Source: Dermanyssus gallinae
Taxonomy: Eukaryota > Arthropoda > Arachnida > Mesostigmata > Dermanyssidae
Reading direction: 5' to 3'
Length of the DNA stretch: 64,000 bases
Assembly (NCBI GenBank): GCA_003439945.1
Contig: QVRM01003936.1
Coordinates: 1 to 64,000, forward strand
In this document: positions 21,093 to 31,224 of the stretch, one piece after another
How the letters are laid out: each line of letters starts with the position of its first letter
How positions within the stretch are numbered: the first letter of the stretch is position 1
Made by a program: the position numbers and the translations under genes
The notes under the pieces: generated by a model
What the model saw: the letters and a program-made list of their open reading frames with translations, nothing else
Databases searched by the model: none
What the model was told of the DNA's origin: nothing

Positions 21093-21095
<3 letters not shown>

Positions 21096-21205
21096 AAACA
21101 ACTCTTCAGCGTGCTATTAGTATGTGCGTACCGTCATTAGCCGGTACACCCAGTGCAAAATGCAAATCAAGGTTGAAGCGCGGCTCAAGGCCGTCAAGTA
21201 TAACA

Positions 21206-21211
21206 TTTATT
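21206..21211 (-). promoter_or_regulatory. Candidate poly(A) signal AATAAA
   Basis: tttatt on plus reads aataaa on minus, about 100 nt downstream of the stop of the 21309-21941 ORF. Confidence 0.35.
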
Positions 21212-21308
21212 CCTTTCGTCTGTTTTTAATGAAGTATAGGTTTCAATTGATAGACAACTGCTATTTACCTAGCTGTAAGTTAAGCGCTAAATTTTCTATG
21301 GGCTGCAT

Positions 21309-21941
21309 TTACCGTGGAAGTGTCGGTGACGAGGGCTGTGGTGGGGGTGGAGAAGGTAGTGGTGAAGAGGGTGGCGGAGGACCGGGCCACTCAACCTGAA
21401 TGACGACCGACCAGTCGATGGAGGAATCTGTCCGAAGCTCGTAGAGCAGCCGAGTGGCGTCCGACATTAGCCTAACTCGCGTGATCTTGGGATCTCTATC
21501 TTCCGACTTGCGCGCCACAGTTGAACTCAACGAGTTGCCAGCTCGAGGCGCAAAGCGTGCGTTACTGGGGTATCCAAGTTCCCAGCGGACAGGAATCAGC
21601 TTGGGCTTGTTGGTCACTTTGAAGAATTGTCCCTCCGGTCCTAGACAAAACTTTATTTTGTAGTTCTTTGACGGGACGCACCGATCCTCTTTATAGATTT
21701 GCACGATGCGGACGTTAACAGCGGCAATAAAACAATTTATTAGCGGCCCATAGACATCGATTGCAAGGCCTTGTAGACTCGCCAACGGTTTGCCCTCGAG
21801 TTCCAACTCGTCCACCACTTTCGACTGTGGCCGGAGCTCACCCTGTGCTTCGCCTAACTTCATTTCGATGAAGTCCGCCGTGACTTTCGCCTTTCTCATA
21901 CGATACATAAAGTTTTCGATGGGGACGACCTGGTAAGCCAA
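21309..21941 (-). CDS. Unrecognised 210-codon ORF, possible terminal exon of a host gene
   Basis: The frame opens after a TGA just upstream and runs to TAA at 21309-21311. The first in-frame ATG is codon 12 (MYRMRKAKVTADF). The bases before it read tactgactaatcttggcttaccag on the minus strand, which resembles a branch point plus 3' splice site. The ORF may therefore be a last exon that begins near 21929. An AATAAA lies about 100 nt past the stop (minus strand, 21206-21211). The body looks globular (GLAIDVYGPLINCFIAAVNV, KLIPVRWELG). The C-terminus is Pro/Ser-rich (about 20 residues from PGPPPPSSP). It resembles no transposon protein I know and no function is assigned. Alternatives are a lone ORF in unique DNA, or a captured viral or foreign gene. 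Confidence 0.45.
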   Translation of the reverse strand: MAYQVVPIENFMYRMRKAKVTADFIEMKLGEAQGELRPQSKVVDELELEGKPLASLQGLAIDVYGPLINCFIAAVNVRIVQIYKEDRCVPSKNYKIKFCLGPEGQFFKVTNKPKLIPVRWELGYPSNARFAPRAGNSLSSTVARKSEDRDPKITRVRLMSDATRLLYELRTDSSIDWSVVIQVEWPGPPPPSSPLPSPPPPQPSSPTLPR

Positions 21942-21959
21942 GATTAGTCAGTATTGATT

Positions 21960-23500
21960 TGGCCCGTTTATGCTCACGTATTGTATGCTGTATAGATGAA
22001 TGCTAATAACGGAATGCTGCGGGTTTTTCGCTGCCATTCGATGCTTACATGGGTTTGAAATATGTCCGCACAGAGACTTACACGTCGGCGTTAGAACCGC
22101 TTATATCTCTTCTGTTGACAGCATTTTGCGCTTTTGCAAGTGTACCAGAGTACATTAAAGCGTATAAATCCACACGAATAACATACTTCTTACATAGTGC
22201 TAGGGCACAGTTCCACACAGATTACATATTTTTTAAATAAAATTAGGTATGCGTACACTGTAACATAATTACAACCCAACAGTGTTCGAAAATATAGATG
22301 ACTCAAACTTATTATAAATGACTACAACTAAACAATTGGTTTTATGACATGCATTTCAAGTAAGGCATGGAAATAACTGATACGAGCTTGTGAGCCTAGC
22401 TTCAGCGACACATATATCTACTGAAACTCTTCTTCCGAATGAATAGGTTAACGGTAAATGCAAATAAGTATGTAAAAACAAATACTTCCTACATAGCTAA
22501 TCCACAACCTTCAGGTTGTACGTCCTCCTCTAATACTTACAAAACACCTCTAAACTAGTTCAACACCAATCTTCTGAAACGGGAGCTACAAGTGCATCAA
22601 CAATACAAAGCCTCAGCGATTAGACTCATTTGCATCGAGCTAAAGCCAGCGGTTATCAAAAGAGTTATGCACAAAATTCCTCCCTGTTGAGAAACTGCTA
22701 AGTTAAATTAAGCTTGCTCTACTGGCGAATCATACATTTGTACGACGTGTCAACCTCACTTAAGGTAGCTGGTATAATATAAATTATTCTTAAGAAGATC
22801 GTTACAACCTGGACAACAAAACATTTTATGCGCTTTATCTGCTAACTAACTGCTTACTCGCCCCGTCTCGTTTGTCAGATCGAATGTTATCGTGCTAACG
22901 AGATGGGATTTCCTGGCACTCATGTAACGATGCACAATGGGGTTGCTGTGTCTGCCTAAGGCTGAACTAATATCGTTCTTCGTCGTGGCACTGTAAATAT
23001 GTGAACCCACTCTGACGGCTTACAGTCGACTTTACTAATGCCAATCTATGAATGTTCACCAATTCAAGGCAATACTAAGCACAATAGCGGAGTGGTTCCA
23101 ACTACGGTTGGTGATCTGATGCACTGCCAGTAGAGGGGAAAGGCAAGGAATATATGCAAACGGTTGGTTTACTAGAGACAATCATCAATTATCCCTTCAG
23201 AGCACACACACTACTTCTACCTAATTACACGTCTGTGGCTAGGGCCATTTAAATACTACATAACTTCGGCACTAAAGGAAGTCTCTTAGCAAGTTTTGAC
23301 TGCGATGTCTGCTATCTGTTCCGGAAAAGATGTACTCGTTTTTGTTTCTGACACTGAGCAGTAGAGTACTTGCCAGCTAATTTGGATATTACTTATCTAT
23401 TCGTTGTATGTGATTTGTCAATAATCTAAATAGAAAACTTTATTTATTAAAATTACATTTAAGTGTTACAGCGAGATGTAATTAACTATTAACACTAGGG
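21960..23500. other. No gene seen
   Basis: AT-rich, apparently single-copy sequence without long frames, recognisable element ends or long simple repeats. If the ORF at 21309-21941 is a last exon, upstream exons could lie here, but none is obvious. Confidence 0.5.
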
Positions 23501-23513
23501 CTTGTGGGGAGCG

Positions 23514-25245
23514 CTACCAGTCGAGCTTATCCTCGAGGCAGCCCCTCATTGTGCCCATTATTGCTGCCGCATTGCCGCGTTGAACTGCCAGCGATAGTCG
23601 CTGAAGTAGAAACTCAAGTGCTCTTTTTTCCCCTGTCGCCAGTTCAATTTGTTTGCCAATCTTCTGTAAAAGCGACTATGCCCCAGGGCCGGGCCCCCCG
23701 AGTGTCTCGAATACTAGCGGCACGAAAATGAACTCGTTGGCGAGCTGGGCATATTTGTTGGTCTTTAGACGCTCAGCCTTGCGTGCTGCGGAGCCAGCGG
23801 AAGATGCACTGGCCTCCAGGTTCGACGAGGCGAGCGTGTCGGTGATAGTCGCATCCCAAACAAGCGCCTTTCCCCTTTCAAAGGGGATAAGGGTGAGACC
23901 GTCTGGTCTCTTTCCATCGGTTCTCAGGAGGCCGGCGGGCTCTCGGATGCACGGTATTAAGGCGGATCTGAAGGCCCTGGCTGTAATCTCATTAACCTCG
24001 CTATGACGGCTTTGGCGTCCTTCGCTTCTACTGCAGGACAACCCGTGAGTCCCCCAGATGTCTACCTGTGTTCCACACGGACACCGGTGTTCCTCGGTTA
24101 GCCTTGTCCCCAACCTCAAACCAATGCACAGACGAAAGCTTTCGTGATCTAGTAAAATGCCTAGGTTTGAGGAGGGGATGGCTTGGAGCCATTTGCTAGC
24201 TCCTTTCTGGACGACCGCACGTAGTCGGGCTTTGTCTGCCGTGGTTAGTGCGTTAGAGAGCAAGCGCTGGTACTTCATGGAGACGATGAGGTCGTCATAG
24301 GACCTCTCTTTTTTTAATTCTAGGACCTCTGCAGGTGTTTGTTTGTCTCCGGGAGTAGGCCTGCGAGGTTCTTGAACTTCGTATCCGCAACTTCTTTGGT
24401 GTCCTGGAAAGCCTGCAGGGCCATGGGTGGGCTGATGTGCCGAACAGTGCTCTCTGAGGCGTGTAATGATGAAGCGTGGCAGCTCGCTGCTAGGTCTGCT
24501 GTAGAACGAATCCCCAGGCCTCCGAATCTAAGGGGGAGAGTAGCTTGAGCCCAGTTGTTGTCGGCCAGAGTAAAATTTAGAAGGTCACTAAGGCTGATCC
24601 TTAGGCTTTCGTCCAGGTCCCGAAGAAGATCTTGGTTTGGTCCGACGTCCGTGCTGCGGAGGATATGGACGATTCTTGCTGAGCCCAGGGACGATTTCAA
24701 TAGATGATACGCGCTGTGGGGTCTGAGCAGGTTTAGCCGGGTTAGGCGGGAGCGGAGGCTCTCTATTTTACCTGCGAGTTCCGGACGAATGGCGGCAGAC
24801 CCCACTGGGGACCCTAGGAGCGTCATGTCTGCTGCCTCGACGAGTTTGCACCCGGGAAGAAGAGCCTCCAAGGCGGATAGGTTAGGGTGACCTTTGTAGA
24901 TAAGCTCGCACTTCTCGGAGTTGAGCTCAAGCCCGCTCTTCAGTCCGAAGTCAGCAACTCTCTTGATGTCTGCTAGTACTACAGGTGCTTCTCCTCCAAT
25001 AGTGCCGTCGTCTAGGTACCAGAGGTTTAAGGGAGACTGGATAGAGTCGACCAGTTCCTTAATGGCTAAGCAAAACAGTGGCGGACCAAGGGGGTCTCCC
25101 TGTTGTACGCCGCTGCATGAGAAAATCGTCTTATCATCAAGTGAAAGCTCCGACCTGGATCTGTAGGCTTGGTCAACCAGGGGGGCCGCCTCTGGCCAAT
25201 CGACTAGAACTGTCTTTAGTACGTGGTCACGACGGATATCTAAAT
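23514..25245 (-). pseudogene. RLE-2: RT with YLDD box plus restriction-like endonuclease, 5'-truncated
   Basis: Reading leftwards, RT motif B is SGVQQGDPLGPPLF near 25090 and the catalytic box is NLWYLDDGTIGG (YLDD at 25007-25018). The thumb and linker region follows, with SPLRFGGLGIRSTADLAAS-type sequence. One frameshift falls near 24325. Next comes the zinc motif HRCPCGTQVD...HGLSC near 24090-24030, then the nuclease core RPDGLTL...LVWDATITDTLA near 23910-23840, then [10 protein letters not shown] single in-frame TAG (23676-23678) precedes the rest of the C-terminus, which ends at TAG 23514-23516. CCHC plus PD...D is the layout of restriction-like endonucleases in early-branching non-LTR elements (R2, R4, NeSL, Hero). 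The exact clade is uncertain. About 580 codons remain of what should be over 1000. Confidence 0.75.
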
Positions 25246-25249
25246 TATT

Positions 25250-25599
25250 ACCTTTCTGCCAACCCGTTCGCTTCTTTTGCCTTTCTTGAAAAAGGCTATT
25301 TATGCAATGGCGTTGGTGTTGCGATTAAAAGGAACTGCTTCATTGTCCTACTGAGATAAGCGTTGTCACACGTCAACATAAGCGTTGTTAGCTTAAGTTA
25401 TAATTAACTTTTTATAGCAAACTTTGGCGCGTAGACGTACAGACAACATACATCAGTTTAACTAGCCTCAAAAAATTGTGAGCATGTCATATTTAGCTTT
25501 CTTAACATATCAGAATACGTTGAGAAGCCTTTGAGATTTCGCTTTCATTACCACAATTCAGTATCGTGTAACAAGTCTTGTTTAGAAGCCGTTGGCCTG

Positions 25600-25600
<1 letters not shown>
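25250..25600. other. No gene seen
   Basis: AT-rich spacer between the RLE-2 copy and the (TA)n tract at 25602. Confidence 0.5.

Positions 25601-25601
<1 letters not shown>

Positions 25602-25632
<31 letters not shown>
25602..25632. repeat. (TA)n tract at the 5' junction of R1-B copy 4
   Basis: A 31-bp TA run followed by aatttatata and then R1-B sequence. Confidence 0.9.
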
Positions 25633-25633
<1 letters not shown>

Positions 25634-25635
25634 TT

Positions 25636-28175
25636 ATATAGACCCAGTCGGGATGCTAAGAAACTTGTGGCCAAACGGGCATCACCATATCAGAGCGCCT
25701 ATGCAGGGTTGACGAATGGTTCCTAATCCCAACATGCTAGATGCACCCATATCGGCCATATAGCAAGAAAACTGCTCCAAATTGAAAAGGGCGTAGTCAT
25801 TACAGGAGACTTTAACGCGGCATCGGAAACATGCGGGTCGCGGCGTACCAATAAGAGAGGAAGAGTAGGCTGCCAGCCTGGACCTGTATATTCAGAACGA
25901 CGGCAAAGACCCGATCTTCCACAGGACCGGATATCAGTCAACGGTCGACCTAACACTATGCAACGACATAATAGCCAATAAAATAAGAGATTGGACAGTG
26001 CTCACTGACTAGCTCACTGAGTACTACAGGATCAAGGACGAAGAAGCCCTTAAGAGCGAACTCAAGAAGGCAATCCTTACAACTTCCCCCCACACCCCAG
26101 AAGAACTGCACGACGCCCTCAAAAGGGTCTGCGGCAGAGCTACTAAGCCCCTTCGCCCAATAAGGGCTACATGTCAGCCAAAACACTGGTGGAACAGCGT
26201 CATAGCGCAGAAACGGGCGGATCATAACAGAGCCAAAAGGGAGCTCAAAAACGCCACTGGACCCGGGAGGCCGAGACCCTCGCATTGAACAATTATAGAA
26301 GACAAAGCGCTTTTAAAATCAGAAATAGTAAAAAGCAAAAAGCGCTACTGGCGAGAAATGATTAAGGACATAAATGACAAACCATGTGGAAAACCCTACA
26401 AAACGATCAGAGAGATAGGCTTGCAGGCCCTAAAAGTCACATTGCTGGACACAAAGATCGTGTACATTTTTAACAATGGACAATGGCAACACACAGCATG
26501 GACATTTTAATAGGGAAACATACGCAAAAAGAGAAACATCTTCAGAAGAAACGGAGTTTCCGCCTATCACACGCGCAGAGGTATTGATGGCAGCGGAGAG
26601 GCTCAAACCAGGGAGATATCCCGAACCCGACGGCATTCCGCCTATAGCAGTAAAGATGCTCTTCAAGGAACACCCAGAGTTGGTAGCGGCAGTTTTTACT
26701 AAGGCGATGACGAGTGGGGAAACGCCTAGAGACTGGAAAAGGACGGAGGTGGTCTTGATTACCAAAAGTAACGGATGGACAGACCCGTTTGTCTCCTGAA
26801 CACCCTAGCAAAAGGGTATGAGGCAACTATAGAAGATAGACTTAGGACGTTTACGGAACAGTATGGTCTCCCGTCGTCCAACCAATATGAATTGCGCAAA
26901 AAAAGATCAGTTCTTACAGCAATACAACGAATTACAGCCAACGCCGACTTGCTTCACGGCGAACCTATATTTAAACGGAAACTCCTTGTGGCAGACCTTC
27001 TGTATGTCAGGAACGCGTTTAACAGTCTGCCGTGAAAAGGGATTTTAGACGCCCTAGTAAGAAAAGAGGTCACTTCATTTCTCGTAAGAGCCGTTTCGGG
27101 ATACTTAGAGGACAAAAAAGTTTTTACGGCACTGTGGAGATAGACATGACAGCAGGAGTTCCTCAAGGGTCAATCCTGGGACCCCTGCTTTGAAGCATAA
27201 CATATGACGACGTTTTGAGATAGCAAGGTCTCCCACAGAGAGTAGAAATGATTGCGTATGCGGATGACTTGGCCATAATTTCTCAAGCAAAAACTGAGGA
27301 AGCACTAGAATTAAAGACAAACATGGCTCTCTGGTCGACGAAGGGATGGATGGATAGCGCTGGGTTACAGCTTGCCCCAGAAAAGAGCGAGGTCATTCTC
27401 CTGACAGACAGGAAAGGAGTAGACAGCATGGAACTGATGGTGGCGGGCCAGGAAATCAAGCAAGTAACAGGGGCCAAATATCTTGGTGTCCTACTAGACA
27501 AGGGTCTCAGGGGACAAATCACATTAGGAAGTGTACGGGCAAGGCAGCTAAAGCGGCTAACGCGATAAGCAAGATTCACACCTGCCAAATTTACACGGGC
27601 CGCATAATATACCGCATAATATACCACAACTAATGTCGGTAACCGAGTCAATTGCACTTTTCGTGGCGCCAGTCTGGCTGCAGAAAACCTTGAAAACGAG
27701 AATAGCAAGAACGGCCCTAAGAAGCACGCAGAGAACAGCGGCGCTTAGGATACTGCGGGCCTACCGCACGGTTAGCACGAGCGCAAATCTGGTACTAGTT
27801 GGTTCCCCACCTTGGGACTTGATAGTGAATGAAAGGAAAAGGATGTGGGAAGGAGGGTCTAAGTCCAACAATGCAAGAAGAATGGGATGCTATCCCCACA
27901 GGCTCATCGGGTTATTTACTTTGCCTGCTCATCCCGGACATAATAAAGTGGATCAAAGTTATCTATCTTGTATAGGCAAAGCTCCCTCGGTAACTTTTTT
28001 TCCTTTGGTATCCTGCGTGCACTGTGTGGACGGCATCGACGATGACCCCGAGCACACTCTTAAAATGCAAGGGACTAGAGCAGGCAAGGACAACCGCCAT
28101 AGTGCTGCTACGATTGAGATGGGCCAGAGAAGCAGGAAAAAAAGGAGTTTGGACACCAGACCCGCCGAGAGATAA
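25636..28175 (+). pseudogene. R1-B copy 4 (divergent subfamily), ORF2 remnant
   Basis: It starts in the endonuclease right after (TA)n. VVITGDFNAASETCGSRRT lies near 25793. The frame then has an 11-bp deletion next to a TAG codon near 25865. The middle is broken by many frameshifts. RT landmarks are RPVCLLNTLAKGYEATIEDRL near 26777 and LLYVRNAF near 26997, where the catalytic Asp of motif A has become Tyr. GVPQGSILGPLL lies near 27157 and AYADDLAIISQAK near 27256. The block ALRILRAYRTVST near 27750 also occurs in R1-A. The C-terminal CCHC is barely visible (CVHCVDGIDDDPEHTLKMQ near 28014). It is more diverged than copies 1 and 3, so it is an older insertion or a sister subfamily. Confidence 0.8.
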
Positions 28176-28556
28176 CATCAAGATATTTGTGGAGTACATA
28201 TGCAGCACAGCATCAGCATGGAGGCTGGGCGAGGAAATGGCAACTGCGGTGGTGAAAAAGAAAGCGGAGCTTGCAAATACAGAATAGAACGGACAGCGCT
28301 TACGACATCAACAAATGACGTGACTTGTAATCTAACGGGTTCGCAGGTGTTGGGACAAGCACGTCGGGCTGGTAAGGGGAACCCGTGAGTGACCTCGGCC
28401 AAATGATCCGTAAGGCGCTCGCCACTTCTCATAATGGCCCATATGTACTGTTCTATGGATATCTGGGTCATTAGAGAGGGAAGCTTAAGGGGAGAGATGT
28501 GCTTAGTGAGTAGTGGTCTTGGCGGGCAACATCAACCCCCCAAACCCCCCCAAAAA
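28176..28556 (+). mobile_element. R1-B copy 4, end of ORF2 and 3' UTR
   Basis: It shares ggggaacccgtgagtgacc, cgctcgccacttctc and tgttctatgga with the 7623-7875 fragment. It ends in a C-rich stretch and A-run (ccccccaaaaaaaa) that enters (TA)n at 28558. Confidence 0.75.
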
Positions 28557-28604
28557 AAATATATATATATACACACAAACATATATAAATAGCTGACGCA
28601 CCAA
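28557..28604. repeat. (TA)n plus (CA)-rich tract
   Basis: A short TA run, acacacaaacatatataaata, between the R1-B 3' terminus and the truncated 5' end of an RLE-2 copy. Confidence 0.8.
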
Positions 28605-30250
28605 GTCAATCAAGCGTATAGTACCGCTTCTTACCTGGCCCTACCAGATGATCTTATAAATTCGGCTACGGGGCTGCAACAGGGTGACCCTTTGCCCCCC
28701 CCCCTCTGTTTTGCCCGAGCATCAATAAGCTAGTCGACTCTTTTAAAAGCTCACTAAATATTTGGTATCTGGATGACGACGTTCGGCGCGTGATTGATTT
28801 CCGTGAGACTTCGGGTTTGAAGCTGAATCCCAAGATATGTGAGATCTATGTTACAGGCGATACTTCACAGGCCCCAGAACTTAGCATCCTTCAAGCTTTA
28901 CTGCCGAGATGTAAGGTGACCCACGAAAATAATTTAAAGCCCCTGGGAGTCCCCCTTCGGCCGGGAGGGCTGGCACAGGCACTTGAAAAATGGCAGAACA
29001 AGCTGAAGGACGTCGCCGATAACCTCGCGCCACTCGGCGCTCACCGCGCGCTCTTTTTACCTCGATCCTCGTTCTCAGCTACGAGGGTCACCCACCTTCT
29101 TCGCGGAGCCGATCTAACAGAACGGTTGGACGATCTGCGCCCAATGAACAAGTTAACTCTAAAAGCCCTTGAAACTCTTATAATCTATCGCTGGCGCCTT
29201 CCGCTCAAAGACAGTCAGAACTACCGATCTCAAAGGGGGGTCTGGGAGTCCCGGATCCACTCGTTTCGGCAGGACCAGCGATCGTCTCCTTCCATTTCCG
29301 ATCCGAGAACAATGCCATCGCAATATTAGACGATGCCGGCATTTGTCAGTACAAGGAACTCAAGAGACGCCTGTCCGAGGAGCTAAAGACAGCTTGAGGG
29401 GCGCTTCGGATAACCCTTTGAGCCAACATGACTGGAATACATTCTTATACGACGAAGCGTACCGCGGTTTACTTGCGGGCGCTACCGACGACCCCACAAA
29501 GGCTCGCCTCCGAGCGGTCGCTGCCAAATGCTCTGAAGCCTTGGTTGCATGCACTTCCAAGTGCCCCCCCTAGGCACCCTCCTGGACGACGAAACAACAC
29601 AAATGGAGTAGGTCTTCGTCTCGCTGTGACCTTGTATTCCCCCATCAGTGTAAATGTGGCCACCTCGTTGACAAATTAGCCTATCACGGGTTGTCGGGCA
29701 TTATGAGTGCGGGATGGCGGGCCAGGCATGCCGGTATTAACGACACCTTCGGCCGAGCGCTTCGGTCAAGTGGATTCCCCTGCATTCTAGAGCCCTAGGG
29801 CCTGTCCGCCGACGATGGTAAGCGCCCGGATGGGATGACTCTTACTCCCTTCAGTAGGGGCAGGATGCTTGTCTGGGATGCCTCTGTCACTGACTCATTA
29901 GCCTTCAATGGTCGGTGACGGGGCGATCTCGGCAGGCCACGCCGGTAATCTAGCGGAGACGAGGAAAGCTCGCAAATTACGCCTCAATAGGTTACCCACA
30001 TGAGTTTTAACCGCTAGCGTTACAGACCTTGGGCGGCCCAGGCAACCTCATCCGCAACCTTCTCCACCAAGTCGGCGAGCAGCTGAACCTCGCAACCGGA
30101 GACAAGAGATCTGCGGCTTTTTGAGACAGCGCCTCGACGTCCAACGCGGGAACGCGGCGTCCGTCCGCGGCAAACAGCTGACGTGGTCTCAACCCACTCT
30201 ATACAATATTTCCAGTGCAAACGTTCTCAGGAGACAATTGTAGCTCCATC
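28605..30250 (+). pseudogene. RLE-2 copy, plus strand, decayed
   Basis: It begins in RT motif B (SATGLQQGDPLPPPLCF near 28662). The box NIWYLDDDV follows (YLDD at 28766-28777), and then SGLKLNPKICEIYVTG. It is best conserved from 28790 to 29329. After that it breaks into short frames. The zinc motif is weak (CGHLV...YHGLSG near 29650-29700). The nuclease core is visible as [13 protein letters not shown] near 29808-29850 and [11 protein letters not shown] near 29870. The end matches the family (GGPGNLIRNLLHQVGEQLNLATGDKRS near 30030-30115, IQRGNAASV near 30132). A C-run at 28695 may be a mutation site. The 3' end lies close to the (TA)n at 30279. Confidence 0.75.
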
Positions 30251-30278
30251 AGTATTCTTAATAAATTAAGTTCTACTA

Positions 30279-30308
30279 TATATATGTATGTATATATATA
30301 TATATATA
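30279..30308. repeat. (TA)n tract
   Basis: tatatatatgtatgtatatata and so on, about 30 bp, followed by an A-run; downstream of an RLE-2 3' end. Confidence 0.9.
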
Positions 30309-30309
30309 A

Positions 30310-31200
30310 AAAAGTCTACTCAGCTGTTGAGCCGGACGGTCGCACTGGTGCGAGCTCCCGCTTAAATTGCCTATATCGCAAGTTATATCTGGCTTTTTAA
30401 CGGAAGTTTTGTCACAGATCATCGTGACCACCAGTGTGACCGAACTGTGAGATCCAACACCGTCAAACAGTTCCATTTTGCATTTTAAAGATGCAAAATT
30501 GTTATAATTCGCTGTGTTAGATAGGTTAGCAGTGCGTTCACCATTGCAAAGCCCTGTCTAAAGTGCATTTTAGCGTTTTTAAGTGGAACTGATTGTGTCG
30601 GTTTTTAGATTTAGGTAAGGTGAGTCTACCTATATAGTTGTTTTACTGAAATATAGCGGCCCTAATTATATTTCACTAATCTTAACTTCTATATAGGTAT
30701 AGTGTATGCACTGGCTACAAAACTCAGACAGTGCATACATATAGTGGTGTATCGATACGCTTTGTTGTGAACTCTAAATCGAACACAGCGTAGATAATAC
30801 AATAAGCAACGATATATTGGGCAGCCATATCGTGTTTTTAAACCACTATATATTTTAATTGACTACCTACATACCTACTATATATTTGCAATAGATGCTT
30901 CAATTCCACTGAATCGAAGAGACAGCAATTAATCTGTCTGATGCTAGTCTTCCATCTAATTACCACAAATATATATCTTAAACCGACACTACTATTGTAC
31001 ATATTAATGTGAAACTTTTAACTTCTACTTTCGACGCTGTTTTGCATAAATACAGTACGTGACGAAATATGACATAGTGCTCCCTGGGTAGAGACAAACA
31101 GAATGATGGTCTAAAGACCGCTTCATTTTAGCGATTTTGACAACAACATCTACGTAAAATCGCGCCATCGTTCGCGTACGAAACTTTTAAAGAAATCTTA
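30310..31200. other. No gene seen
   Basis: AT-rich spacer. The 5' end of RLE-1 copy B may lie in its last part, but no boundary can be fixed. Confidence 0.5.
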
Positions 31201-31224
31201 CCACCGCTGTGGACCAAGACAACG

